Part shown: piece after piece, positions 15,854-24,785 of the stretch
How positions within the stretch are numbered: the first letter of the stretch is position 1
How the letters are laid out: each line of letters opens with the position of its first letter
Assembly (NCBI RefSeq): GCF_014647975.1
Contig: NZ_BMQF01000008.1
Location: 186,001-250,000 of the forward strand
DNA length: 64,000 bases
Reading direction: 5' to 3'
From: Streptomyces fumigatiscleroticus
GTDB taxonomy: Bacteria > Actinomycetota > Actinomycetes > Streptomycetales > Streptomycetaceae
Translations under genes and position numbers: made by a program
The notes under the pieces: generated by a model
What the model was told of the DNA's origin: nothing
The model's input: only the letters and a program-made list of their open reading frames with translations
The model's database searches: none

Positions 15854-17605
15854 CTACCTTCCGTGCGCTTCGGAGTCGGCGGCTTCGGAGGCTGCCGAGG
15901 TTTCGGAGGCTGCCGAGGTTTTGGAGGCTGCCGGGGCTTCAGAGGTTCCGGAGGTCGTCGTGGAGGCTGCGGAGGGGGCTTCGGGCGCTTCCGCTGCCGC
16001 GGTGGCACCGGCCGCCGGAGTGGCACCGGCCGCCGGAGTGGCACCGGCCGCCGCGGGCGCGCCGGCCACGCCCTCCATGGCGGCGACCAACCGCTCGTCC
16101 TGCCAGCCGGGGCCGAACTCGGCGACCACCCGGCCGTGGAACATGACGAGCACCCGGTCGCACGCCCTGAGGTCGTCCAGTTCGTCGGAGACGATGAGCG
16201 CGGCCTTCCCGGCGTCCGCGGCCCGGCGGATCCGGCCCAGCAGGAACTCCTTGGACCTGACGTCCACCCCGTTGGTGGGGCGGACGGCCACCAGTACCCG
16301 GGGGTCGGTGGCCAGGGCGCGAGCGACGACGACCTTCTGCTGGTTGCCGCCGGACAGGGCCGATACGGCTGTGGCCGCGCTCGGCGTCTTGATGTCCAGA
16401 TCCTCGATCATGCGCTGGGCGAAGGACCGGGAGCGCGCGGGCAGGACGGTGCCGCACGGGCCGAGCTGGTCGGTCACGGTGAGCGTGGCGTTCTCGGCCA
16501 CGCTGCGGTGGTGCACCAGCCCCTGGAGATGGCGTTCCTCGGGAACCAGGCCGACCCCGGCCGCGAGCGCCGAGGTCACACTGCCGGTGCGCACGGACCG
16601 GCCGGCGACCAGGATCCTGCCTGCCTCGGCCCGGTGCAGTCCGGCGATGGCCTCCGCCACCCGTACGTTGCCGCTCGCCGTCGCACCGGCGAGCCCCACC
16701 ACCTCACCGGCGCGGACCGACAGGGACAGCCCGCGGCAGGTGCCCTTCAGCGTCAGCCCCTCGACCGTCAGACCCTTCCCGGTGCCGGTGCGCACCGCGG
16801 CCCGGGCTCCCCCGGTGGTGGCCGTGCCGACGGCCGCGGACTCCCCGGTCATGGCCTCGATGAGGGCCTGATGGCCGAGCTCGGCGACGGGTGCGGTGAG
16901 AATGTGCGCGGCGTCGCGGTAGACCGTGACCGTGGTGCACAGGTCGTACACCTCTTGCAGGTGGTGCGAGATGAAGAGGAAGGCGACTCCCTGCCGTCGC
17001 AGGGCGCGGAGCTTGTCGAACAGCCGGCTGATGCCGCGCGCGTCGAGCTTCGCGGTCGGCTCGTCCAGGATGATGAAGCGGGCCCCGAAGGACAGCGCTC
17101 GTGCGATCTCGACGAACTGCCGCTGCTCGACGGTCAGGTCTCCGGCCCGCGCCGCGGCGTCGACGTCCACGCCGTACTCGGCGAGCAGTGCCCCCGCGCG
17201 GCGTCGCAGTTCCTTCCAGCGGATGGGCCGCAGCGGTCCGTCGCTCTGCCGGTTCAGGAACAGGTTCTCGGCGACCGTCAGGTCGGGGATGACGGTGGAG
17301 CGCTGGTAGACGCAGGCGACCCGGGAACGCCAGGCGTCGACGTCACCGACAGCCGGTGCGGGCGCGCCCGAGAAGCGCAGGGTGCCGGTGTCGGGCGCCT
17401 GGAGTCCGGTCAGCACGGACACGAGCGTCGACTTGCCCGCGCCGTTGCGGCCCACCAGGGCGTGCGACTCGCCGGGGGCGATGGTGATCCGGGCGTCGCG
17501 CAGCGCCACGGTGGCGCCGTATCTCTTGGTGATGCCGGTCGCCTCGGCCGCGGGTACCGGCTCCCCGCTGCCGTGCTCCGCCGGGGTGGTGGCGGTGTCC
17601 GCCAT
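15854..17605 (-). CDS. sugar ABC transporter ATP-binding protein (RbsA-type, two nucleotide-binding domains)
   Basis: A 583-residue tandem ATPase. The first domain (about 20-245) has a normal Walker A (LVGRNGAGKST) and Walker B (FIILDEPTAKLD). The second (about 275-510) is degenerate: the Walker A site reads GLAGATASGNVR with no lysine, and Walker B reads LVAVRPTNGVD without the DE pair, although LSGGNQQKVVVARAL is kept. One hydrolytic site is therefore likely, as in several carbohydrate importers. The last 70 residues are an Ala/Ser/Thr/Glu-rich tail built from short repeats (AAGATPAAGATPAAGATAAA), absent from most relatives. It lies between the binding protein (28-base gap) and the permease (2-base gap). 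Confidence 0.92.
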   Translation of the reverse strand: MADTATTPAEHGSGEPVPAAEATGITKRYGATVALRDARITIAPGESHALVGRNGAGKSTLVSVLTGLQAPDTGTLRFSGAPAPAVGDVDAWRSRVACVYQRSTVIPDLTVAENLFLNRQSDGPLRPIRWKELRRRAGALLAEYGVDVDAAARAGDLTVEQRQFVEIARALSFGARFIILDEPTAKLDARGISRLFDKLRALRRQGVAFLFISHHLQEVYDLCTTVTVYRDAAHILTAPVAELGHQALIEAMTGESAAVGTATTGGARAAVRTGTGKGLTVEGLTLKGTCRGLSLSVRAGEVVGLAGATASGNVRVAEAIAGLHRAEAGRILVAGRSVRTGSVTSALAAGVGLVPEERHLQGLVHHRSVAENATLTVTDQLGPCGTVLPARSRSFAQRMIEDLDIKTPSAATAVSALSGGNQQKVVVARALATDPRVLVAVRPTNGVDVRSKEFLLGRIRRAADAGKAALIVSDELDDLRACDRVLVMFHGRVVAEFGPGWQDERLVAAMEGVAGAPAAAGATPAAGATPAAGATAAAEAPEAPSAASTTTSGTSEAPAASKTSAASETSAASEAADSEAHGR

Positions 17606-17633
17606 GTGGATACCGTCCTTTCGGCCCGGCCGG

Positions 17634-18683
17634 TCACTGGCCGATGGTGTTGCCCCACAGGGTCTTGTCGTCCACGTTGTCCTTGGTCACCAGCGGTGCG
17701 GGCAGCTGGTCCTCCAGACCGCCGGCGATCTCGATGACGGTGGAGTCGTGGTCGGTCCTGCCCGGCTCGAAGGTCCTGCCCTCGGCGGCGGCGCGGGCGT
17801 AGTACAGCGCGTACTCGGCGTAGAGATCGGCGGGCTGGGAGACGGTGGCGTCGATCTGCCCCTTGCGGATGGCGTCGAGTTCCTGGGGGATCCCGTCGTT
17901 GGAGATGATCGTGATGTGGTCCTCGTGGCCCGCGGGCTTCAGCAGCCCCTTCTGCTCCAGCAGCGCCAGGGTCGGTTGCAGGAAGACCCCGCCCGCCTGC
18001 ATGTAGACACCGTTCAGGTCGGGGTGCTGGGCGAGCAGGCTCTGGAGTTTGGCGGAGGCCACGTCGCCCTTCCAGTCGGTGGGCAGCTCGAACACCTCGA
18101 TGTCCGGGTACTTCTTCCTCATGCAGTCCGCGAACGCCTCGGAACGGTCCCGTCCGTTGACGGAGTCCAGGGCACCCTGCAACTCGGCCACCTTGCCCTT
18201 GCCGTCCAGCTGTTCGCCGAGGAACGCGCAGGCTTTGGTCCCGTACGCCCGATTGTCGGCGCGTACGACCATGTAGACGTCGCCCTTGTCGGGCCGGGTG
18301 TCGACGCTGACGACCGGGATCTTCCTGGCCGCGAGGCTGTCGAGGGTGGACGCGATCGCCCCGGTGTCCTGCGGGGCCATGACGACGGCCTTGGCGCCGC
18401 TGTTCTGGAACACCTGCACATTGGCGGCCAGTTTCGTGACGTCGTTCTGCGAGTTGCTCAGCGGCAGGGCGTTGAGGCCGGCGGACTTGATGCCGTCCTT
18501 CAGGTACTGCGCGTAGGAGTTCCAGAAGTCGGAGTCGGAGCGGGGCAGGTCGATGCCGATGGCCGGCTTGTCGCCGCCCGCGCCGGTTCCCGAACTGTCG
18601 CGGTTGCACGCGGTGGCCAGGGCCAGGGCCGCGATGACGGCGCCGGCTGCTGCGGCGGTGGAGCGGGTGCGAGCGAACGTCAT
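17634..18683 (-). CDS. sugar-binding lipoprotein of the ABC importer (Peripla_BP_4 family)
   Basis: A 349-residue binding protein. A lipobox (LALATAC, Cys about residue 26) anchors it outside the cytoplasmic membrane. The mature part begins PAIGIDLPRSDSDFWNSYAQ, with the two Rossmann-like lobes of the ribose/galactose-binding family and the typical AVVMAPQDTGAI hinge segment. It delivers a sugar to the permease encoded downstream. ATG at 18683 follows AAGGAGAG. First gene of the operon ending in the GH95 fucosidase. Confidence 0.92.
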   Translation of the reverse strand: MTFARTRSTAAAAGAVIAALALATACNRDSSGTGAGGDKPAIGIDLPRSDSDFWNSYAQYLKDGIKSAGLNALPLSNSQNDVTKLAANVQVFQNSGAKAVVMAPQDTGAIASTLDSLAARKIPVVSVDTRPDKGDVYMVVRADNRAYGTKACAFLGEQLDGKGKVAELQGALDSVNGRDRSEAFADCMRKKYPDIEVFELPTDWKGDVASAKLQSLLAQHPDLNGVYMQAGGVFLQPTLALLEQKGLLKPAGHEDHITIISNDGIPQELDAIRKGQIDATVSQPADLYAEYALYYARAAAEGRTFEPGRTDHDSTVIEIAGGLEDQLPAPLVTKDNVDDKTLWGNTIGQ

Positions 18684-19097
18684 GGCCGGTGTTCTCTCCT
18701 TGTCCGGACGGAGGCCGCGGGGGCGGGACGAGGCTGGAGTGGAGCACGGGACGCGCGAGGAACGGCTCGAGTGCGTGGCATGATCGGAGGCGGTGGCGGG
18801 GAAGGTGACATCGCTCGGCGTGCACGGCATCAATGGCCGTGCTCACCCGTCACTGATTCCTCCGATGTATCCGAGGACATCCAGGACGGTACGGCGGCGT
18901 CGCCGACCGTGACAAGACCCCGTGCACACCGAATCGGAGGCCGGGGTGTGACGGGCTGCCTCTCCCGAACCACTCGGATGTGCGTCTTCCGCGTGGCGCC
19001 TACGCCCTTCATCGCCATTCATCCGATGACTACGGCCGGCCGTTGCGCAGGTCGCACAGGTATCAGGTCCCCGCCCCCGGCGAACGGGGTGGTGCGG
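18684..19097. other. 414-base intergenic region upstream of the sugar operon
   Basis: No gene seen. It separates the start of the sugar operon from the 3' end of the vWA gene, both on the minus strand, so it must contain the operon promoter. The only obvious site is the palindrome at 18859. Related ATCCGATG words recur at about 19019. Confidence 0.6.
18859..18876. promoter_or_regulatory. candidate operator of the sugar operon
   Basis: CCTCCGATGTATCCGAGG is an 18-base imperfect palindrome (14 of 18 positions symmetric), the size of a LacI/GntR-type operator. It lies about 180 bases upstream of the binding-protein start. No regulator gene is adjacent, so the protein that would bind is unknown. 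Confidence 0.4.
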
Positions 19098-20309
19098 TCA
19101 ATGCGCCGGGGCGACTCGTACGGTCTCGACCCAGGACGGTGGCTGCGGGGCCCCTGAACCGATCAGGGCGGCGATCAGCCGGCAGGAAACGGGCTCCGGC
19201 GGCCAGGGTGTGTACCCGTCGGTGAGTACGACGACGATGTTCGGCCGGTCCGGAGCCGCCAGTGCCGCCCGGATGCCGACGGTCATGTCCGTCCCCCCGC
19301 CACCGGCGAGTTCGACCTGCTCGACGCCGGTCACCCGGGCGACGGCGTGGACATCGGCGTCGCAGGCCAGCACGGCGACCCGGTTGCCGCCGACGCCCAC
19401 CTCGCGCAGCACGCCCGACACCTCGCCGAGCGCCGCCGCGAGTTCCTCCTCGCCCATCGAACCGGAGGTGTCGACCACGATCGCCACACGTGGCAACGGC
19501 CTGCGCAGGCTGGGCAGCACCACCCGGCCGCCGAGCGCCGGTGTGCGGCGGGAGGGCCGCCGGTAGGTGTAGTCGACCGCGCCGCCCGCCCACGCGGCGG
19601 CCTCGCGGACCGCGCCGGTCAGCGCCTTGCGCCAGTCGACGGTGGGCTCCAGGACCTCGTCCGCCCAGCGCCGCCAGCCCGCCGGGACCGTTCCACGGGA
19701 GCGCCGGTGGGCGCGTATGGCCTGGGCGGTCTGCCGGCGCAGGGCCTCCGCCTCCACGGGGCCCAGCCGGGCCACCCCCTCCCCGCCGCTCTCGCCCAGG
19801 TCCCAGGGCGCGGGAACCCCGTGGGCGCCGGAGCCGCAGTCCACATGGTGCCGTGGACCGGCCGGGACACCCGGCAGATACTCCTCGAAGAGGCCACCCT
19901 CGTCCAGGCCGAACAGGCTCGGTTCCACACGGCCCTCCGGCAGCCGCAGCCCGTCCGCGAGCAGATCGTCGTTGATCTCGCAGTCCTGCGCGATGTTGAC
20001 CCGCAGCCGGTCGCGCTGGTCGGCGGCCGGGAGCCGGCCGGCCCGGCCGTGGTGGTCGCGCAGGAGATGCGCGGCCTCGTGGATCCACACCCCGGCCAGT
20101 TCCTCGACGCCGGTCTCCGCGACGAAGGACGGCGCGACATAGCAGCGCCAGTACCGGTCGACGGCCATGGTGCGCACCTGCTCCGAGGCGACGACCGTCA
20201 GGGCGTACAGGGCGGAGGCGAGGTAGGGGCGTGCCTCGGCCGCCTTGTAGCGGGCGGCCAGCAGCTTGGGGCGGTCCAGTGCGTCGGCGGTTCTCCGGGG
20301 CGGTGCCAC
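19098..20309 (-). CDS. vWA domain protein with putative metallopeptidase N-terminus (DUF2201 type)
   Basis: A 403-residue protein with two parts. The N-terminal part has HEAAHLLRDH with His77, Glu78 and His81 (HExxH), then RVNIAQDCEINDDL, the pattern of the DUF2201 metallopeptidase-like domain. The C-terminal von Willebrand A domain has an intact MIDAS: DTSGSMG with Asp280, Ser282 and Ser284, then GGGGTDM and VVLTDGYTPW. Proteins of this type work with MoxR ATPases as chaperones or remodellers. The MoxR gene ends 12 bases upstream. GTG at 20309 is the first start in the family frame; its ribosome binding site is weak, suggesting coupling to MoxR translation. Confidence 0.9.
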   Translation of the reverse strand: MAPPRRTADALDRPKLLAARYKAAEARPYLASALYALTVVASEQVRTMAVDRYWRCYVAPSFVAETGVEELAGVWIHEAAHLLRDHHGRAGRLPAADQRDRLRVNIAQDCEINDDLLADGLRLPEGRVEPSLFGLDEGGLFEEYLPGVPAGPRHHVDCGSGAHGVPAPWDLGESGGEGVARLGPVEAEALRRQTAQAIRAHRRSRGTVPAGWRRWADEVLEPTVDWRKALTGAVREAAAWAGGAVDYTYRRPSRRTPALGGRVVLPSLRRPLPRVAIVVDTSGSMGEEELAAALGEVSGVLREVGVGGNRVAVLACDADVHAVARVTGVEQVELAGGGGTDMTVGIRAALAAPDRPNIVVVLTDGYTPWPPEPVSCRLIAALIGSGAPQPPSWVETVRVAPAH

Positions 20310-20321
20310 GGTGACGCCCGG

Positions 20322-21530
20322 TCAGCGGGGGCCGGGCAGTGCGCCGGCGAGCTGGAGCAGTTCCAGGAAGGCGTCGATCCCGGGCGGGACCGGCCAGTCC
20401 GGCTCGCGCAGCGCGGCGAGGTCGCCGGCCGCCCGCGCGGCCACGTCCGGCACCCCCGCGTCCACGGCCTTGGCGAGTACGTCCCAACCGGCCTCCCAGC
20501 GCCGGCGGGTGGGCTCGCTCTGCACGGCGGCGACCACGGCGGTGAGGAACGCCAGCTGGCGGTCGCCGCGGTCGGGGAGCGCGAAGGCGTCCGGGTCGGC
20601 GAGGACCCGGTCGGGGTCGGGCAGGTCGAGGTGGTCCAGGTACGACAGCAGTTCGAGGCCGGCCGCCTCGCCGACGGCGCCCGTCACGGCGGCGGCCTGC
20701 GCCTCGCGTCCGGCACCGGACGCGTAGCCGGCGGCCAGCAGGCGCAGCGCCATCTCCCAGGTGCGCGGCGAGGGCCAGGCGCGGCCACGGCCCTCGGCAT
20801 CGGCCGGCATGTGGTGGACCAGACCGGGACGGGCGGTCAGGAAACCGGAGATCACGCCCCGGGCGCGGGCGACCGCGCCCGGCACACGGCCCACTTCCAC
20901 CGCGGGGAGCGCGGTCTCGGGCCAGGTACCGGCCATGCCGCGGGCCACGGTGCGCGGGTCGTGCGTCCAGTCGAGGTGGACGAAGCGGTTGGCGAGCGGC
21001 GGACTGAGGTGCCAGCCGTCGGCGGCGCTGGAGGGCGGGTTGGCGGCGGCGACGATGCGTACCGCCTCGGGCAGGACGAGGCTGCCCACCCGGCGTTCCA
21101 GGACCACACGCAGCAGCGCGGCCTGGACGGCGGGCGGTGCCGAGGACAGTTCGTCGAAGAACAGCAGCCCGTGCCCGGTGCGCGCGAGCCGCACCGCCCA
21201 GTCCGGCGGGGCCATCGGTACGCCCGTGGTGGCCGGGTCGTCGCCGACGATGGGCAGTCCGGCGAAGTCGGACGGTTCGTGGACGCTGGCGACGACCGTC
21301 TCCAGGCGTACGCCGAGGGCGGCGGCGAGCTGTTCCATGCCGGCGGACTTGCCGATGCCGGGCTCGCCCCACAGCAGCACGGGCTGGTTCGCCGTCACGG
21401 CCAGGGCGAGGGCCTCGAGCTGGGCGTTGGTGGCCGGTTCGGTGCGGGTGGCGCGCAGCCGGGCGTTGAGGGCATCGGCGGCCGCGAGGGGCGCGGGGAC
21501 GGAAGCGGGCGCGGGGGCGGGACTCGTCAT
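20322..21530 (-). CDS. MoxR-type AAA+ ATPase
   Basis: A 402-residue ATPase. Walker A is GEPGIGKSAG at 55-64, Walker B GLLFFDELSSAP at 121-132, and sensor 1 lies in AANPPSSAADG. The N-terminal 30 residues are an Ala/Pro-rich lead. MoxR ATPases form hexamers that load or remodel client proteins, normally with a vWA partner encoded next door, here the following gene. ATG at 21530 overlaps the stop of the ankyrin gene as ATGA, so translation is coupled. Confidence 0.92.
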   Translation of the reverse strand: MTSPAPAPASVPAPLAAADALNARLRATRTEPATNAQLEALALAVTANQPVLLWGEPGIGKSAGMEQLAAALGVRLETVVASVHEPSDFAGLPIVGDDPATTGVPMAPPDWAVRLARTGHGLLFFDELSSAPPAVQAALLRVVLERRVGSLVLPEAVRIVAAANPPSSAADGWHLSPPLANRFVHLDWTHDPRTVARGMAGTWPETALPAVEVGRVPGAVARARGVISGFLTARPGLVHHMPADAEGRGRAWPSPRTWEMALRLLAAGYASGAGREAQAAAVTGAVGEAAGLELLSYLDHLDLPDPDRVLADPDAFALPDRGDRQLAFLTAVVAAVQSEPTRRRWEAGWDVLAKAVDAGVPDVAARAAGDLAALREPDWPVPPGIDAFLELLQLAGALPGPR

Positions 21531-23413
21531 GCTCCGGTGTCCTCGTTCTCGGTGACGGGGCGGGAGTGGTGCTCGCCGGGCTGCCAGGGGTCCCAGGACT
21601 CCTCGTCGGACGGATCCGGTTCCTCGGACGGATCCGGTTCCTCGGACGGCACCGTCTCCTCGTCCCAGTCGGGCTCGTCGTCCCGCTCGCTCATGTACTC
21701 GTCGAACCACTCGGAACCGATGCCGGGGTGCTCCTCCAGTACGCGGCGGCGCAGGAACATCAGGTCCGTCCGCTCGTAGCGGCGTGCGACCTGGGCGAGG
21801 GAGAGCTCCGTCTCGTCGACGACGTCGATCCTGGCCCCGGCGTCGAGGAGGTCCCTGACCAGGGCCGCCGAACCTCCGTACTGGACGGCGCATTGCAGCG
21901 GTGTGCGCCGCGTCTCGTCCTCCGCCTCCAGATCGAGGCCGGCGGCCAGCAGGCGCGGCAGCAGCTCCCGGTGGTCGAGCAGATGGAGGACGTGCAGCAG
22001 GGTGCGCTTGTTGCCGTCGCGGATCCGCGGATCGGTCCCGGCGTCCAGCAGTGCCAGTACGCCGGGGGTGTCCCCGTGCTGGACGCGCAGGAACAGCTCG
22101 CGCTGCTGGGCCCGCAGGCCGCGCGGCAGGCGTCCCTCGCCGGTGGTCCAGGCGTGCCGGGTCGCGAAGCAGCCGGTCACGGCGCCGCCGAAGGCGCGCA
22201 GGGCGAGTTCGCGCTGCTGTTCCTGCTCGGTGTGCGGGATGTCGAGCACGCCGTTCCTGGACACGACCTCGTGCCACTCGCCGCGGCAGCGGACACGGAC
22301 CGGGGCGGGTGCGGCCGGGCCGTCCGGACCGGTGGCCGGGCCGGCCTGCGGGAACAGGGCGGCGGCGACCAGCGGGTGCAGGGCCTCGGGGCGGATCCGG
22401 CCCGCGCGCAACAGGCCGATGTCGGGCAGCCGCTGCCAGGCGTAGCCGGGGAGAAGAGGGGCGTCCTTCTCCTGGCTGCGTTCCCGGCCGCGGACGCGCG
22501 CCGAGGCGCCGTCGGGACCGAGGTCGATCCGCAGGTGGCCGCGCCAGTGCACGGGGACACGGAAGCGCGTGCCGCGTCCGGCCCGCTCCAGCAGGCGGAT
22601 CTCGGGAACGAGCCGGGTGAGGTCCAGTCCGTCGCGCCGGGCCAGTTCGGCCACGTCGAGCGGCCGGTGGTACGGGTCCGCGGGCGGGGCGGTCAGATCG
22701 AGGTCGAGGCCGGCGGCGGCGTACGCCTCGCGGTGGTCGCCGCGCGCCTGGAGCACGGCGACCCACTCGGCGCGGGCGGCGGCGTCGGCGGGGCCCGGGT
22801 CCTCGGCGGGCAGTTCCTCCGCGGTGAGCGGGGTGCCGTCCGGATGCAGGAAGGGCAGCCGGCCGGGGCCGGTGCCGCCGGCGCTGAGGCGCAGTTCGCC
22901 GGTGCGGCGGGCGTCCCAGAAACGGCGGGCGGCGGTCCAGTCCTCGGTGACGTAGGTCAGGCCGTGCAGCTGGTCGCGCGCGGGCTCGACGGCGGGCCCG
23001 AAGTGCAGCCGGAGCCGCTGCGGGCCGTTCAGCATCGGGGAGGTGGTGGCCGACAGTACGGGGCCGGTGACGCCGTAGGCGGCGAGGACGACGCGTCTGC
23101 CCGGGGTGATGGTGGTGTGGCCGCCGAGGACCCGCGGCAGATGCCAGCGCAGCAGGTCCGGAGCCAGGTGGCGGAGGTCGTCGGCGACCCGTGCGGCCAC
23201 GTCGGGGCCGTACTGTCCGGCGATGCGCTCCGGGTCGAGTCCGGGCGGGACGTCCACCGCGGCCGCGGCGCAGGCGGCCCGCCAGTCACCGGCCAGCCGG
23301 GCTTCGGTGGCGCGTTCGATCATCCAGCGGGGGACGGCGTAGCGGCGTATACGGGCCCAGGAGGAGGCGTCCACGGGCGAGAGGGCCGCGGGCAGCGCCG
23401 GGTGCCGCGTCAC
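21527..23413 (-). CDS. ankyrin-repeat protein of the MoxR/vWA operon
   Basis: A 628-residue protein. Residues about 438-551 hold ankyrin repeats (GDTPGVLALLDAGTDPRIRD, RTPLQCAVQYGGSAALVRDL). The first 430 residues are of unknown family, with two tryptophan-rich segments, and may be the functional part that the repeats deliver to a partner. The C-terminus is very acidic with a DPSEEPDPSEEP repeat. No signal or membrane segment. GTG at 23413 overlaps the stop of the LRR gene as GTGA, and its own stop overlaps the MoxR start as ATGA. The chain of overlaps shows that the four proteins are made together. Confidence 0.88.
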   Translation of the reverse strand: MTRHPALPAALSPVDASSWARIRRYAVPRWMIERATEARLAGDWRAACAAAAVDVPPGLDPERIAGQYGPDVAARVADDLRHLAPDLLRWHLPRVLGGHTTITPGRRVVLAAYGVTGPVLSATTSPMLNGPQRLRLHFGPAVEPARDQLHGLTYVTEDWTAARRFWDARRTGELRLSAGGTGPGRLPFLHPDGTPLTAEELPAEDPGPADAAARAEWVAVLQARGDHREAYAAAGLDLDLTAPPADPYHRPLDVAELARRDGLDLTRLVPEIRLLERAGRGTRFRVPVHWRGHLRIDLGPDGASARVRGRERSQEKDAPLLPGYAWQRLPDIGLLRAGRIRPEALHPLVAAALFPQAGPATGPDGPAAPAPVRVRCRGEWHEVVSRNGVLDIPHTEQEQQRELALRAFGGAVTGCFATRHAWTTGEGRLPRGLRAQQRELFLRVQHGDTPGVLALLDAGTDPRIRDGNKRTLLHVLHLLDHRELLPRLLAAGLDLEAEDETRRTPLQCAVQYGGSAALVRDLLDAGARIDVVDETELSLAQVARRYERTDLMFLRRRVLEEHPGIGSEWFDEYMSERDDEPDWDEETVPSEEPDPSEEPDPSDEESWDPWQPGEHHSRPVTENEDTGA

Positions 23414-24570
23414 CGGTACACGCTGCCGATCGCGCGCAGGTCGGGATGGGCGGGCCGGGCGGGGCGCAGCCGCTCGGCGAAGGACCGCTTGACGCGGCGG
23501 GGCAGTCCGGGGCCGAGTCCGACGTACTCCAGGCGGTGCCCGGAGGGCAGGGCCGCGAGCAGGGTCTTGGCGCCGCGGCCGGTGATGCCGGTGTGACGCA
23601 GCTCCAGTCGGCGCAGCGGGCTGCCGGGCAGGGCGGCGGCCAGCGCGTGCGCGCCCTGGTCGCCGGTGGCGTTGCCGGTGCAGCCCAGGCTCCGTTCGGA
23701 TCGGGCCCGTCCGAGGTCGAGGAGTTCGATGCCGTCGAGGGCGTCGGCGAGGGCTCGTGCGCCGTCGGGGCCGATGCCGTTGCCGCCGAGACCGAGCCGG
23801 AGGGGCCGGTCGGGGGTGGCGGCGGCGGCCAGCACGGCGGTGCCCGCGTCACCGAGGTGATTGGCCGTCAGGGAGAGCTCGCGCACGCCGGCGTCGCGGA
23901 CGAGGGCGACGAGCAGCGGGGCGTCGGCCGCGGTCAGGCCGTTGCCGCCGAGGAAGATCCGTTCGAGCGGGGTGCCGCGGTCCAGGAGGGCGTCGAGGAG
24001 GACCCGTACGCCCTCGGGACCGATGCCGGAGTTGACCAGGTCCAGGGTGCGCAGCGTGGTGTTCCGGCGCAGCATGCCGGCGAGGGCGCGGGCGCCGGCC
24101 TCCAGAACAGGGTTGCGCTTGAGCCACAGGGCACGGACCGCGGTGTCGTCGGCGAGGGCCGCGGCGAGGTCGCGCACGCCGTCCGGGCCGATGCGGTTGC
24201 AGCCGAGGTAGACGGTGTGGATGCCGTGGGAGGCGCCGCGCGTGCGGGCCGGGCCGGCGGTGAGTGCGTCGGCGACGGACCGGGCCCCCGCGTCACCGAG
24301 GGAGTTGGTGCCGAGCAGCACGTGGGCGGCGTGCGGGGAGGCGGCGGCGACGGGCATCAGGCGGGCGGCGCCGGCGGGGCCGAGGCCCTGCTTGCACAGG
24401 TCCACACGGCCGTCGGCGCGCAGCGTGCCGAGCGGGTGGGTCTCGTCGGCGGCGACGGGCCGGGGGTCGGCGAGGCGGTCCAGCAGCGGGCCGAGCTCCG
24501 CGGGGTCGGCCAGGGGCAGGTCGGGGTGCTCGATCGCAGGGCAGCGTACGGGCGTTGTCGGCTGGGTCAT
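23410..24570 (-). CDS. leucine-rich repeat protein (ribonuclease inhibitor type)
   Basis: A 386-residue protein made mostly of about 9-10 RI-like leucine-rich repeats of roughly 28 residues with the pattern LxLxxNxIGxxGxxxLAxAL, for example YLGCNRIGPDGVRDLAAALA and LGLGGNGIGPDGARALADAL. Such repeats form curved protein-binding scaffolds. ATG at 24570 is preceded by GGAGTGG; a longer frame reaches into the tRNA-like gene and is not used. It is the first gene of the LRR-ankyrin-MoxR-vWA operon, and its role there is probably client or partner recognition. Confidence 0.88.
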   Translation of the reverse strand: MTQPTTPVRCPAIEHPDLPLADPAELGPLLDRLADPRPVAADETHPLGTLRADGRVDLCKQGLGPAGAARLMPVAAASPHAAHVLLGTNSLGDAGARSVADALTAGPARTRGASHGIHTVYLGCNRIGPDGVRDLAAALADDTAVRALWLKRNPVLEAGARALAGMLRRNTTLRTLDLVNSGIGPEGVRVLLDALLDRGTPLERIFLGGNGLTAADAPLLVALVRDAGVRELSLTANHLGDAGTAVLAAAATPDRPLRLGLGGNGIGPDGARALADALDGIELLDLGRARSERSLGCTGNATGDQGAHALAAALPGSPLRRLELRHTGITGRGAKTLLAALPSGHRLEYVGLGPGLPRRVKRSFAERLRPARPAHPDLRAIGSVYR

Positions 24571-24626
24571 CACCACTCCACCGGTCCTCCGCCGGGGCCC
24601 GGCGTCCACGTCGAGAGAAGAAAACG

Positions 24627-24699
24627 CAAGGCCGACCGGATTCGAACCGGCGTCCTCCAGCTTGATGCTCGGGCGCGACGACCTCTGCGCTACGGCCTT
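24627..24699 (-). tRNA. tRNA-like gene with abnormal anticodon arm
   Basis: On the minus strand the 73-base sequence folds into a 7-base acceptor stem (AAGGCCG with CGGCCTT), U8-A9, a 4-base D stem (GCGC with GCGC) whose loop holds GG, and a normal T arm with loop TTCGAAT. Flanking bases can extend the acceptor by two more pairs (GC/GC). The anticodon arm does not form a proper 5-base stem with a 7-base loop: the segment CCGAGCATCAAGCTGG pairs only with a bulge (CC-AGC with GCT-GG) around ATCAA, and no placement gives U33. No CCA is encoded. It is either a degenerate tRNA or an unusual one; I cannot assign an amino acid. Confidence 0.65.
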
Positions 24700-24785
24700 G
24701 CTGCCCATGATCTTAACCGCATACGCGGCCGATTTCGCCTGTCAGTTCGGGACGGCATCCGTTCCGGTGCCGCCCCCCGCCGCCG

